A stretch of DNA of 64,000 bases from Ophiura sarsii (taxonomy: Eukaryota; Echinodermata; Ophiuroidea; Amphilepidida; Ophiuridae). Shown in pieces: positions 11,028 through 23,155 of the stretch. The notes beneath the pieces are model-generated. The model searched no databases, had not been told where the DNA came from, and saw only the letters and a list, made by a program, of their open reading frames with translations. How positions within the stretch are numbered: position 1 is the first letter of the stretch; the number at the start of each line of letters is the position of its first letter. The stretch is taken from contig CM069459.1 of the NCBI GenBank assembly GCA_035610835.1, forward strand, positions 29,610,366 to 29,674,365, given 5' to 3'. A program made the translations under genes and the position numbers.

Positions 11028-11887
11028 GTAATAAATATAAGAGGACCTGACGTTTCGATTCTAACAGAATCTTTATCGAAGGTTAAATGACAGAAGACAA
11101 CATACACAACATATATATAGACAGAGGAACAATAGGCAGGAAGTGATGTAACACAGTGGGGGTCAAAGTGACAGATGGATGAATAGGGTAAGGAATATCA
11201 AACTTGACAGCTGATTGATGAAGTGGATAATGTAACAAAAGGATGACATAGACAAAGGGGAGATTAAGAATTAAAAGGCAAATGGGATATAAAAAAATCC
11301 ATGGTGGTGATTGATGGCTAACAAATAAATAATGAAATGGATGGAAATGTAAAAGGACTGAGAGAAAGCATGAGAAAACAATAAATAACAAAGTAGGAGT
11401 AAGACTAGGCCTATGGTAACAAATAATGGAAAAGCACTGGAACGAGTGATGCACAGTTATTTTCATCACTCGTTCCAGTGCTTTTCCATTATTTGTTACC
11501 ATAGGCCTAGTCTTACTCCTACTTTGTTATTTATTGTTTTCTCATGCTTTCTCTCAGTCCTTTTACATTTCCATCCATTTCATTATTTATTTGTTAGCCA
11601 TCAATCACCACCATGGATTTTTTTATATCCCATTTGCCTTTTAATTCTTAATCTCCCCTTTGTCTATGTCATCCTTTTGTTACATTATCCACTTCATCAA
11701 TCAGCTGTCAAGTTTGATATTCCTTACCCTATTCATCCATCTGTCACTTTGACCCCCACTGTGTTACATCACTTCCTGCCTATTGTTCCTCTGTCTATAT
11801 ATATGTTGTGTATGTTGTCTTCTGTCATTTAACCTTCGATAAAGATTCTGTTAGAATCGAAACGTCAGGTCCTCTTATATTTATTAC
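11028..11887. repeat. 860-bp near-perfect palindrome
   Basis: Arms 11028-11451 and 11464-11887 are reverse complements around a 12-base loop (cacagttatttt). The arms are so alike that the same 139-codon frame appears on both strands (11083-11502 minus, 11413-11832 plus). The outer ends carry a short hairpin, GATTCTGTTAGAATC, followed by CGAAACGTCAGG. This is a foldback element or an inverted duplication of one repeat. A transcript through it would be long double-stranded RNA. Confidence 0.95.
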
Positions 11888-11894
11888 TGTATAA

Positions 11895-12850
11895 ATAATC
11901 TGAGTTTGTATAGCAAGAATTGTAAAAAATGACATTTTGGCCTAAAATTGAAGTTTTGGGCAAAAACAAATTGTCAAAATGATATAGAAACGCCATAAAT
12001 TGTGTTCAAAACTGCCATTTTAGTACTCAGCACGCTTCATTTACCTTAACCAAGCTTTGAAAAAAACATGTTTACCATACTCTGATGATTTATAGAACAA
12101 AAATGTAAAAAATGACACTTTGGCCTAAAAATGACATTTTTGGCAAAATAAATTGTCAAAATGATATAGAAACACCATAAATTGTTTCAAAAATGCCATT
12201 TTAGTACTCAGCACGCTTCATTTACCTTAACCAAGCTCTGTAAAAAACATGTTTACCATACTCTGATGATTTATAAAACAAAAATGTAAAAAATGACACT
12301 TTGGCCTAAAAATGACATTTTTGGCAAATAAATTGTCAACATGATATAGAAACACCATAAATTGTGTTCAAAAATGCCACTTTAGAACTCAGCCTCCTTC
12401 ATTGACCTAAAACAATCTTGAAAACACATATATTTACCATACTTTGATGATTTATAAAACAAAAATGTACAAAAAGACACTTTGGACTAAAAATTGACAT
12501 TTTTGGCAAATAAGTTGTCAGAATGAAAATAGAAACACCATAAATCGGGATCAAATATGTCAAGTTAAACTTAACACTCTCCATGTACTTAAACCAAGCT
12601 TGAAAAAAAAAATGTTAACCATACTCTGACGATTTTTTTAAAAAATGGTGAAAAATTGCATTTTTGGTCCAAAATGGCCAAAACAGCCAAAATGTCGCGA
12701 GTGGCGTCAATAAGACTCCCTTTTTTGAAATCAGCACCATTTTTTACATATAAAAAGCTTGTCAGACCTTCCTTAGGGAAAAGTCTGATTAAAGCACAGA
12801 ATTATAAAATTATTTTAAATCTATGGATTAAAGGCACTTATCTCCTAGGG
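11895..12850. mobile_element. Right inverted end of the large repeat; ~183-bp tandem units
   Basis: About four units of 182-185 bp each contain 'accatactctgatgattt', the reverse complement of the 33-bp satellite seed (near 12072, 12254, 12436 and 12621). The outer part from 12705 matches the left end at 4340-4490 in reverse complement. Confidence 0.7.
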
Positions 12851-15800
12851 TATGTGTAGTGCATTGCTTGCTGTATTATTGATAACCAGGGGCGGATCCA
12901 GAATTTTGTTAGGGGGGCGGCCCATTATTTGAATATTTTCAAAAGTGTAACCAAAGCAAAGCGGTAGCGCGGACAGGGGGAGTTCGATGGGGGATATGCC
13001 CCATCGCAAGTGGAAAATGTTTCAATTTTCGAACTCATTTGGTGCGATCTGGTGTACACTTTTGACCTATAAAATTTTATCGAAAAGCCACCTCTTCATT
13101 TCCAATCAATTTTTGATTTTTATCAATTGCAAGAGAGATTGAGTATAAAATTATACAGATATTTTCTTGATTTAAGTATAGATCCTCGCAATTGAAATTC
13201 TTTCAATTTTCGAACTAATTTGGTGCGATCTGGTGTAGGCCTATACCTTTGACCAAAATATTATCGAAATACCTCTTCATTGCTAATCAATATTTTTGGT
13301 TTGATCAATGCAAGAAAGAGATTGAGCTTATACTGATATTTTCTTGATTTATGTATAGATGGTTAAAATTCGCGGACAGGGGGGAGTCTGAGGAAATCTT
13401 GTCTAAGTTGTCTGTGAACCTCAGTGGCTAAAATAAACTTGTTTCGTCTACAAAGGTAAACCAGTCTTGAATGGTTTCTCAACTGGACGTATTGAACCTC
13501 GTTTGTTACGATTGGCCACTGTAATACTAGGCCAGGCCGGTTGTAACACAATAAGGCCAACAACAACAAAAAGAGTTGCGTTGCCGTCATCCGGCCGGGT
13601 TAAAATTACGAAAAATGTGGGCCGGGTTTTTTTTAATTTTTTTTTTTAGGTTTTTTTTTAGATTTCAACACTTTTTTTACCTATCTTCCGGTTGATAAAT
13701 GTATGTAAAAGCGAACGAAACCCAGAAAACCAAACAACAAGCTCGGGTTTGTACTCAACGTACAAGAAAGAAAATGCAACTATAGTATATTGTTTTCATT
13801 TAGTCTCATTCTTTCCATCGTTGTCTTTAATTCATTATACAATTTGATATACGGATATTCCATACTTTCAAGCAGTTCAAGGGTGAATATTTTTTTATGG
13901 ATGTGTACTTCAAGAAAATATTCACCATTAGGTGAAAAATAAGGCCAGTACAGCAGGCAGAGAAGTCACGCTGCCTGTCAGATTTGTTTGTACGCAAGAA
14001 AACAATGGAGTCTCGGTGACTGCAATATTTGCTAGAAATAGCTTCGGAAAATGGTCTATTTGGGCATCTCAAAAACTTGTTAGAAACGTGTTAAAAATCA
14101 TGTAGAATTTCAGAGGAGGGTCAATAACATCTGCAGAACGGTAAAATGTATAGTATTAAACACATTTTGTGACCAAAATTATGTCGTAAAATGTTGGAAA
14201 ATTCACGTTTTGAAAATATGTGGTCTTCGAAATTACAGGAATCCTAACTCTTTCTAAACCTCACCAAATCATGAAATGAACCCTCGTCTACAAAAAAAAG
14301 TCCATGTATTGCTCTATCTGCTTGGAGATAGCGAAGACCACGGAAACTTCATAGCTTCATACCACAGAAACTTCATAGCTTCATACCCCGGAATGAAATC
14401 CGCCATAGACATTATATGGCGAAAATCGTACAGAGTTGCACTGCAGTCCTCTGTGTAGGGAGTGTTGACAATAGCAAGGTCGTTTGACTATTGTGTTTGT
14501 GGATGTTTGCGACGACTGACTATTGTGTTTGTGGATGTTTGCGACGACTGACCCCGTTTAACAATCTTCATAGCTTTCATATAGGCCTATGCCCTATAAG
14601 CCAAGAGGACGACTATCATAAGGCCTCTATAGTTAACGAGATAATTTTTAAGAGTACTACCAGGAGTTATTGGTATGAAATTAAAGTAGACCTTTATAGT
14701 TTACTTGAGCGAAGTCTGCAATATTTAGCATATGTCGAAAATGAACTTTTTGTCCAATTTATAGTTATATTGACGGATTTTTCTTTAAAAATGTATTTTC
14801 CCCAATTTTACAATAAAACACCAACGGAAATGGTTGGGATTGATTGATTTCCTGGATGTTGAAGTGAACAAACAGCTATATTGAAATAATTCTAATTTCA
14901 AATATTATTTGACACATATAATACCTAATTTGCATAATTTATGCACGATAAAGCGGGTTTTCACATTTTGAATCACTTGCCGTTTTAATTGACACGCAGG
15001 AATCCGAAGAAACATGGTAATATCTATGTTTAATTGAAAGATGTGATGTTAGCTATCTTCAGGTGAAATCTGAATAGCATTGATAAAGTAATATCGCGTG
15101 TACATAGCATTATAAATTGTCATCATTTTTACCTTATATTAAGACCGTGTTGTGTCTTTTGTTCAAAAGAAAGAGTTCTATTGATTCGAACTCACCCCGC
15201 CCATAAGTCTAAATGTAACGTCCTAGAAAAAGTTTGTAAGTGCTGTAAATGTACCAAGATGTTTTATAATTTGGCATTTGTATGTTATTTCTCATCCATA
15301 TTAGGCCTATCATCAAGTTTTATCTTGACTGGTATTATTTTACCCAATGTTTTACTGTTTTCACCAATTTAGGGCTAAAATCCCAGATTTTATAATCTAG
15401 GCAGCCTGTCGTACCTAAGCTAGATATCATTGGCCCGTAGCGAGAAAAGAAAATGCAGATCAATCCCCACAAAAGTGATATTTCTTAAGCGATCGAATGA
15501 ACCAGTTTGCTCTAAAGGTGAACAAAATTGAACACAACACGAACTTGACCTCTTAACCAAACAGAGCAATAGCGTTTTAAGGTTTTTTTAAGGATTTTTT
15601 TCTGTCAGGGGGAAACTGAACGAAACCAACTTTTTGACCTCCTTTCATGGTCCTAACACATATTCAGGATGTTACCAAAAATAATTTGGATATGCTAAGG
15701 GGTTATTCCAGATGGCGTCTATAAAATGGCCGCCAAAACTGGTTAAATTTAAAAAAATGGCATGTAGCAATCAAAATGTCAGTTCAGTTCAATTCAGAAG

Positions 15801-15913
15801 TCCCCCTTTAAAAAAATTGGGGGGTGCCGCCCCCCCCCCCCCCCCCCCCCCCTCCCCGGGGATCATGTACATTTCTTTTAGGCTGGTCAGTAGGATGGAT
15901 ACATCTCATACTA
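12851..15913. other. Gene-free stretch with repeat fragments
   Basis: A 'caggggcggatccagaatttt' end lies near 12889. Between 13010 and 13340 a segment ('tttcaattttcgaactaatttggtgcgatctggtgta') is repeated twice. Short tandem duplications occur at 14342-14390 (about 26 bp) and 14482-14556 (36 bp). At 15640-15790 there is a fragment of the ATGGCCGCC foldback family found at 56943-59531. A run of about 24 C lies near 15831. No convincing exon was found; open frames here are short and unlike known proteins. Confidence 0.55.
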
Positions 15914-17623
15914 CGAGGGTCATTTAATAAGTTCTACCTCCTAACTCATATCATCGCTAATATGAATGTCATCCTAATGACATTTGTCACGATTATAGCT
16001 CTGAATCATTGCTTCACATTTATGGTAAATGATAATTGATACCTGTTTCACTTTTGTTATGATGCGATCAAAGCCAGCGATATTTGGACAATGGACACGG
16101 AAAATTACCCTAAAGATAAATACATGTTTTTTCGTTTTCTCTCCGTATTACATGACAAGATATAACAGACCGATTTTTATACTGAAAATAGAAAACAATA
16201 GATGTTTTCTGCATATAATACTGTATTATCATATATAAATTAGATCGTAGGCAATATTAACCGTTGTAGACTTGAAAATAGTATAATACAGGCTGTATCA
16301 GAAAGAACTGTACCGAGACAATATGATTTATTACGGTATGAATTCGATTGATATTGTTCAAACCGTTTTCACAAATATCTTGCGCAAACGCCCAGCTTTC
16401 AGAAGAATTTTAAATTTTGAAAATCGGACATTTCTGATGGAAAATACAGACTTTCTGGTAAAGATGGTAGATTTCAATTTTGGTCGAAATGATGAATTTA
16501 AAAATCTGTGAAATTACTAACCCTACCTGAGATATCCATCCGTCCATAGAACATGGCTTATTTTTGGTCGCCATATCTCAACTTTTCACATCACTTTTTA
16601 TTATTTGCATACTTTTATGGGTGAAATTTGGAGATACAGTTTAATTTTTAATCCGCAAATAAACCAAGATTTGTTCTGCTTGAGTGGTTTTAACTTTCCT
16701 TTCTTTGGCGGGAGTTTTGAATTTGCTTATGTGGTGTGGGCTACATTGTTTGAAATGTTGGGTAAGTGGTAGAGAGGATTGATTAAAATTGAAAATACGA
16801 TTTTCATCGATTTTCGATTATGTCTTGCCACACGAGAACAAAAAGAGATATCTCAATGAAATTAACATATAATGTAGGAAACATGTTCACCTTTATATTG
16901 CAGGTGTTTAAATTTAAAACAATAATCATTTTGTATTTTTTATGTATTTTAGAAACACGGTACAGTTCTTTCTGATACACCCTGTATCAACTCGAATGCA
17001 ATGCTGTCTTTAGCAAACTGGAATACAGCTATTCAGTCAAATTTTCATTGTTACAAGTCAAGCCACAGTGATGCCTCAAGTGTTAAATCTTAACATGACA
17101 GTCACTTTATGAGTTTTCCTTAAATACAAACTTTAGAATAGTCAATCAGGTAGTCAGTGATAGAAAATGTTCTCTTTGAGAGACATAAAAACCTGTCCAT
17201 TAGTCCTGTATAATGAAGATCCCTTAGTTCTTATGAAAAGCAAATATGACTTTTGCAGCGGTCTGGTTCTGGCTAATTAGAGGGTATTTTCCCCCAAGAA
17301 ATCAGTCACTTTTATTGTTTATACTCAATATATATGTGTAATTTAGAATGGTTTTAATTAACCGATAGGGTTGTTATGTCTATTAGAATTAACCAAATGA
17401 ATAGCACTATGGATACATTTGGCTGTCTTTTAGCCGTTTCCGTCGCACTAAATGGACGTTTGGGCTTCACTTCATTTCTGGAAAAGTACAACCACTACTC
17501 AGACCGATTTACTATGAATTTGTAGCTGGGATTCCATGCTATAATTGTGTAATATTTCATAAGACTGGCTCATATAATAGCAAAGTTATGAGGTAGGAGG
17601 TAGAACTTATTGAATGACCCTCG
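15914..17623. mobile_element. Mariner-type non-autonomous element (GAGGGTCATT ends)
   Basis: The ends CGAGGGTCATTTAATAAGTT and its inverse (aacttattgaatgaccctcg) extend about 35 bp each ('ctacctcctaactcata'). 'Gagggtcattcaataagt' termini are known from mariner-like elements. TA precedes the left end; the right flank has TT, so the duplication is imperfect. No transposase was found inside. Another TIR element (16289-16984) is nested within it. Confidence 0.75.
16289..16984. mobile_element. TA-flanked TIR element, 'CAGGCTGTATCAGAAAG' family
   Basis: The left end CAGGCTGTATCAGAAAGAAC and the right end inverse differ by a base or two, and TA lies on both sides (16287-16288, 16985-16986). It has no transposase. 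TA target duplications suggest a Tc1/mariner-type mobiliser. Confidence 0.85.
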
Positions 17624-18222
17624 TTTACATGTAGAGCCTGTAAAACCGGGGGCGACTGTTGAATCTAACATATTCATGGGTATGGGAAACCAAATGAAAA
17701 ATGTATTTAAGAGATCGCCTTAGACATGTTCGAGAACTATAACAGTCATCAAAAAAAGTAACTATACAGGTAATAAATGGGCTTCTAACTCTAAAAATAT
17801 ATGTCCTACCACCTACAAACGTTTAAGTATTATAAGTTGCAAGTATTTATTGCATGCCCCTCGTATGTTTATACGATATGCATGCATTCTTTATCATACG
17901 TAATTTCATTACCCTACGTATATGGTAGAGCGATCCCGTGTTTTGGATTAGTTGACATTTTAGAGGGCACACAAAAGTGTTTTCAACGGGATTCGGACCC
18001 ACTACCTTGTCCATTCAATGCAGCCTAGAACATAATGTACCTCTAAATAAGACTAGTATAACTGTTACTTGAAATGTCAGAATGCAGTGTAGCAACGAGA
18101 TACTTGAATATAGTTGAGTGTTCCTACACAAATGGCCACTAATCCGTATTATCCATAACACCTCAAGATAATATAAAAAGTAGGACTACCCAAAATACGG
18201 TATTCTTCAATTTATCTGCATA
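17624..18222. other. Gene-free stretch with TIR-element fragment
   Basis: Around 17745 a partial end of the CAGTCATCA family ('cagtcatcaaaaaaagtaact') is present. Nothing else is recognised. Confidence 0.5.
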
Positions 18223-18845
18223 CAGTCATCAAAATAAGTAACTGACCAGGTAATAAATATGCTTTAAACTCTTAAACAATAATAGCGCCTCCGTAAAAAT
18301 ATTAAATCATGAATTTGTAAGGACTGCATATTAACACAGCTATATATAATGTGTCCAAAACCAAATCCACGTCCGTGTTTCATTTTAGCATTTTGTTCTT
18401 TTACGCGCAGCCTCTGTGCTAGTCGAATTCGTTCGTACTTCGTGTGTAAATTTACTGTCACACAATCGAACAACACCCTCTGATACTTCGCCATGTCAAA
18501 AACCTCTCCCATCCGAGAACCGCCCCAGAGATCAGAGGATGGGGAGCGGTCACAGTTAGTGAGCCCTCTATCGGTACATACACCACAGCGACCATCGCAG
18601 ACCAGAGAGTGTTGTTTAGAGAGTGACAAGGAAAAGGAAAAGGGTCTAACGAAGCGGACTCGACTACCTCTGTATATGCTCCGTGCAGCAATACGCAGAT
18701 CATGAAACCGATCTTCACAAATGTCTCTCATTGACGAGGAGAAATTTGTCCACAATTTTATAATTTTATATCCTTAAATTGGAACCATATTTTTAGAGCT
18801 ATGAGCGATTTTACAACCTGGTCAGTGTTATTTTTTTGAGGACTG
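18223..18845. mobile_element. TA-flanked TIR element, CAGTCATCA family
   Basis: The ends CAGTCATCAAAATAAGTAAC and the inverse of '...gtgttatttttttgaggactg' are flanked by TA. The next bases ('tgaccaggtaataaa' / 'acctggtca') continue the inverted repeat. It shares its interior ('gtgtccaaaaccaa', 'acattttgttc'-like) with 34870-35575 and its ends with 61471-62027. The 163-codon minus frame inside resembles no protein I recognise and is probably chance. Confidence 0.8.
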
Positions 18846-20130
18846 TAGTTGCAGTTTAACATGTTTAAATAACAAATCATTATGTTAGACCTACAAAATG
18901 AAATAACACATAATATACATACACCTATACGAACATATATAGCGAAATTGGTAAGAATAGGGCCTACATTCATGAATTAAAATATAATGCATCAGGCCTA
19001 TTTCCTTACCTGAATGAATGCTTCCCGTCGATTACTCCCAGCAATATCCCATGGTTTATACTTTTAAGGAACCATACTATTTCATTCCACCTCGTGACCC
19101 TCCCTGTTGCGCAATTATAGTATCACAGTTCTTACATTAACCTCCTGCCACCCAAACCACATTACTTCATTTTAACCTCGTGACCCTCCCTGTTACACCT
19201 CAAAATGAAATAACACATATAGCCTACATGTAGCTATAATTGGTAAGAATACATAATAATTCATGAGTTAAAATATAATGCATCAGGCCTATTTCCTTAC
19301 CTGAAATTGAATGCTTCCCGTCGATTACCCCCCAGCTTTATCCCATGGTTTATACTTTCAAGGAACCATACTATTTCATTCCACCTCGTGACCCTCCCTG
19401 TTGCGCAATTTAGTATCACAATTCTTACATTAACCCCCTGCCACCCTAACCACATTACTTCATTTTAACCTCGTGACCCTCCCTGTTATGCAATTTAGTA
19501 TCACAATTCTTCATTAACCCTCTGCCACCCAAACCACATTACTTCATTAAACCCCCTCGCCCCGGCCCGCCGTCCCCAACCCCGCCCCGTGCTTATCTCA
19601 ACCCTCAAGGCCTAAACCTTAACCATCTTCCCAATCTACTTATCCCATGGCTTATACTTCTAAGGAACCACAGCATTTCCTTCCACCTCGTGACCCTCCC
19701 TGTTAGTGTTTTAGTATCACATTTCTTCATTAACCCCTGCCTCCCAAACCACATTTCTTCATTAGACCCCCTCGCCCTGGCCCGCCGTCCCCGCACCCCA
19801 CTGCCCCGTGCTTATCTCAACCCCAAAGCCTAAACCTTAAACATCTCCCCAAGCTTCTTATCCCATGGCTTATACTTCTAAAGAACCACAGTATTTCCTT
19901 CCACCTCGTGACCCTCGGCCTGTTAGTGTTACGCAATTTAGTATCACATTTCTTCATTAACCCCTGCCTCCCAAACCACATTCCTTCATTAGACCTCCTC
20001 GCACCCCTACCCTGCCGTCCCCCCGCTCCCGCCGCCGTCACCGGTCCCGCCGGCGTCACCGCTCCCGCCCCCGCCAGTGGCTTAGTCTCAACCCCAAGGC
20101 CTAAACCTTAACCCACTCCCGTAGCGCAGC
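18846..20130. repeat. Degenerate ~290-bp tandem repeats, 'cctcgtgaccctccctgtt'
   Basis: 'Tcgtgaccctccctgtt' recurs near 19094, 19182, 19387, 19480, 19690 and 19908, each time near 'cccatggtttatacttctaaggaacca' and 'cccaaaccacatt'. The units have diverged. GC-rich 'ccccgcccc' expansions appear near 19990-20080. No coding evidence. Confidence 0.75.
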
Positions 20131-23100
20131 GTATTTCTCCAATATTTGCCCGCCCGCGTGAGTAGGGGGAGCACAGCACCAAGACGCTCTCCATATACTT
20201 TACTGTTAGAAAAGGCTTACTTAAATGGCTCTAGTTTCTATATTAGTGCGTTTGGTTCAATGAAATTTTGATATGTTTTACTTACAAGGGTAATCTACAA
20301 CATATCTGAATATGAAGGCAACTTTCTCGTGCACTTTTTTTGCTATAAGCCGCCGCATAACAACGTAGTGATATGCCTACCTAAATTCGGTCTCCGGTCT
20401 GGATATCACCGCGTGTGTAAATCGGTCCGTGAAATTAAAATTGACCTCAAATCACCTAGTTTAAATGTCAGAACATCAACTACACATAATGAAATTTTCA
20501 AACACAACATATTAGTGAAAAATTATATCATAAACCGTCAAAAAATAACTCTCTTTCCCGCCAAATAGGAACTATTGTCGTACTCAACTTTGATTGATCG
20601 ATTGATTGAGCGTGTCGCGATACCTATTTTGGTATGTGCTCCCTAGGGGTGCGTGGGTGTAGTGCGTGTGCGCGTTTATTTTGCAAGGCGCACTGCACTA
20701 CGACGCGTTATGGGTGCACACAACTATTACACGCTATAGTGTGTTTCTATGGGAAATGTGCCTTAGGTAAACGGCGATATCTTGAGTTACCTTGCAACTA
20801 CGTTTATAAAATTTTGGAATAGTAATTAACACACATAGATCTAACTTGGGTCAAAAATTCAGGTCGGGTTGCCCTTTCAGATTTTTCAATATTTCCCTCT
20901 TTATACAGCGTAGTCATTTTGAACAAGAAATCACACCTTGTAGCGCGTTGTGTTCAATGTGTATCCTTCCGCCAATATTTTTAAATACAACGTTAGATGT
21001 ATCCTCTTTTCATTCAGAATATATCGGGTACAATTCGGTGAACAAATAGAGACCAAATTCAATCATCTTTGATGCCAAATAATGTCAATATGAATCATTC
21101 TTTCCGTTATTTAAGGACTAGCTGGGTGATGGCGATGGCCGGAAGCTTTGAGGGTGACTCTAATAGTTGTGTGCACCCTTATGTGTTAATCGCGCCGACT
21201 GCATGGTTACAGTACGCATAGAGATAAACAAACATGGCCCGTAGAAATAGTCTCAAAAGCCGGGCTGAAAAAGCCCTGGATTTTACTCTCTGTTTGCTCA
21301 TCTTTACATACACACATACACACATACAACATAAGACAAATTATAGTAAGATAAGACGAATTTTCCGGCGTTTGTAAAATGCGTACACGGGTACACCCCG
21401 ACGTACGATTGTACAGTCACGTACGGCCTCTGTGCATGTACTTCACATGGTAAAAGATAGCGCATATACATTTGTGTGCAGTCAAGATTATACCCGGTGT
21501 TTTTATCTGATCGATTTCAATTCTCCTTAATATTCCGGCTTTATATCCCTGCGGGGCTCGATCTAAATTGAACCCTCAGCCGACCAGCAGTGGTTAACGA
21601 TGGGATCCCCATTCCCCTTTGGTGTTCAGCACGTCGGGTCTGTCCCTTGTGCCCTACGGGGTTAACGGGATGGACCGTGAGCACAGCAAACGATAGGTTG
21701 CATTACAAAAAATAATAAATGGTACAATTGTAGGGAGAATTCAGAATGATCAATCGTACGTACGTACGTACGCGCGCCCGCGAGTACGTGTTTTACAAAC
21801 GCCCGTATTTTTTTTATGGAATATCATTGCCTATAGTGCGTGCTCAGTAGTGAGAATTTGTGTGAAATGAATCACAGCTCACCAATCATCCGTACATGCC
21901 CGGTTTCGATAGCACACCTGTGTTCAATACAAGTCAATGACATCCCACACAAAAAACCCTTTTTCTAATTTGGTGTGATTACTAAAAGCATCATAACTTT
22001 GTCATTTGCCGTATCTTTATATCTTAGATTGTTGATACAAATTACTGATTTTAAATTAATTAAAATAAAAGCACCTGGTCAGGAACTTTTTTTGTGTTAG
22101 GTGATGTCAAGCACAGAAGAGGATGATCAGTGATTCGAAAAAATCAACACAAAGTTCTTGCTCCCATTTCCTGAAGATGTTCCCATCTGAATTAATTGGA
22201 TAACCACCAGATAGTCACCGGGTAGCTATCGGCAAATTTCGCATGCAAATGAGATGGGTATTGTGTAGTTTCCAGATAACCCTATATCGTCAGCCTGCTG
22301 CCATAATTGCCTAACTTACTTTTCAGCGAAATTGACTTCATCACATTATGCACATGCTGTAATAATACCTAAGACATTGACCACTCAAAAGTGTTGATAA
22401 ATTCACAATTTCAATTCTGCCTAAGTCAGCATTGTGAGTTAGGCAGATTGTTATAATTATGTAAAATGTTTAAAATGGGTCATATTAACTCGTACTATTA
22501 GGCCTATAACAAGCCACATTTCACTCAAAGGTATATCCCCAACCTAATTTACTGCTCCTGTTAGAAGTCACCTGTACTATAATTCATGGTGCTATATAAC
22601 ATATCGTCAGCCTGCTTCGATAATTGCCTAACTCACTTTTCAGTTACCTTTCGGTGGATTGACCTTTTGTGGCAACCTTTTTGTTTTTAGGATCTCACCG
22701 GGTGTCTCTTTTTAATGTCCTAGTTTGAGAGGGCACCTGTTTGGGAACCTGTATATCAGTGTTTAAGTTTTTGGTAACCAATCAGGTAGCTTCATGCTTT
22801 ATCCACTGGCTGTCCAAAAAGGTTTCAGCTAGCGGTAACTTTTGGATAACTTCAAATTTGTCACCCCGAGAGCATCCGGTGAGCGCCACTGGCTGTCCAA
22901 AAAGGTTTCAGCTAGCGGTAATTTTTGGATAATTTCAAATTTGTCACCCCGAGAGCATCCGGTGAGCATCCGGTCACTATCGGGTAGTCACCGGCTATCT
23001 TTTTAATTTTGCTATGGGCTAGCTACGCCACTGTTTATACTAGTACATCGTTCACAAACAAACTGGTAAACTCAAGATCAGGGACAGGACTATCATATTG

Positions 23101-23155
23101 CTCCATTGAGACTATGGCTCCTTTCACACCGGCATTGAAATAGCGGTTTTTTTAT
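20131..23155. other. Gene-free stretch downstream of TMEM26-like copy A
   Basis: No gene recognised. Visible features are a (cgta)n / cgcg run near 21756-21785, a repeated 'atcgtcagcctgct...ataattgcctaact' segment near 22288 and 22604, and an 83-bp tandem duplication at 22803-22969 ('ccactggctgtccaaaa'). The 3' UTR of copy A must lie at the upper-coordinate end of this stretch. Confidence 0.55.

Noticed and set aside
11083..11832. Two identical 139-codon genes on opposite strands
   Set aside because: They are mirror images produced by the 860-bp palindrome and read as AT-rich low-complexity sequence.
18264..18755. 163-codon minus-strand frame
   Set aside because: Lies inside a TA-flanked TIR element, has no recognised motif and is not kept in the related elements at 34870-35575 and 61471-62027.
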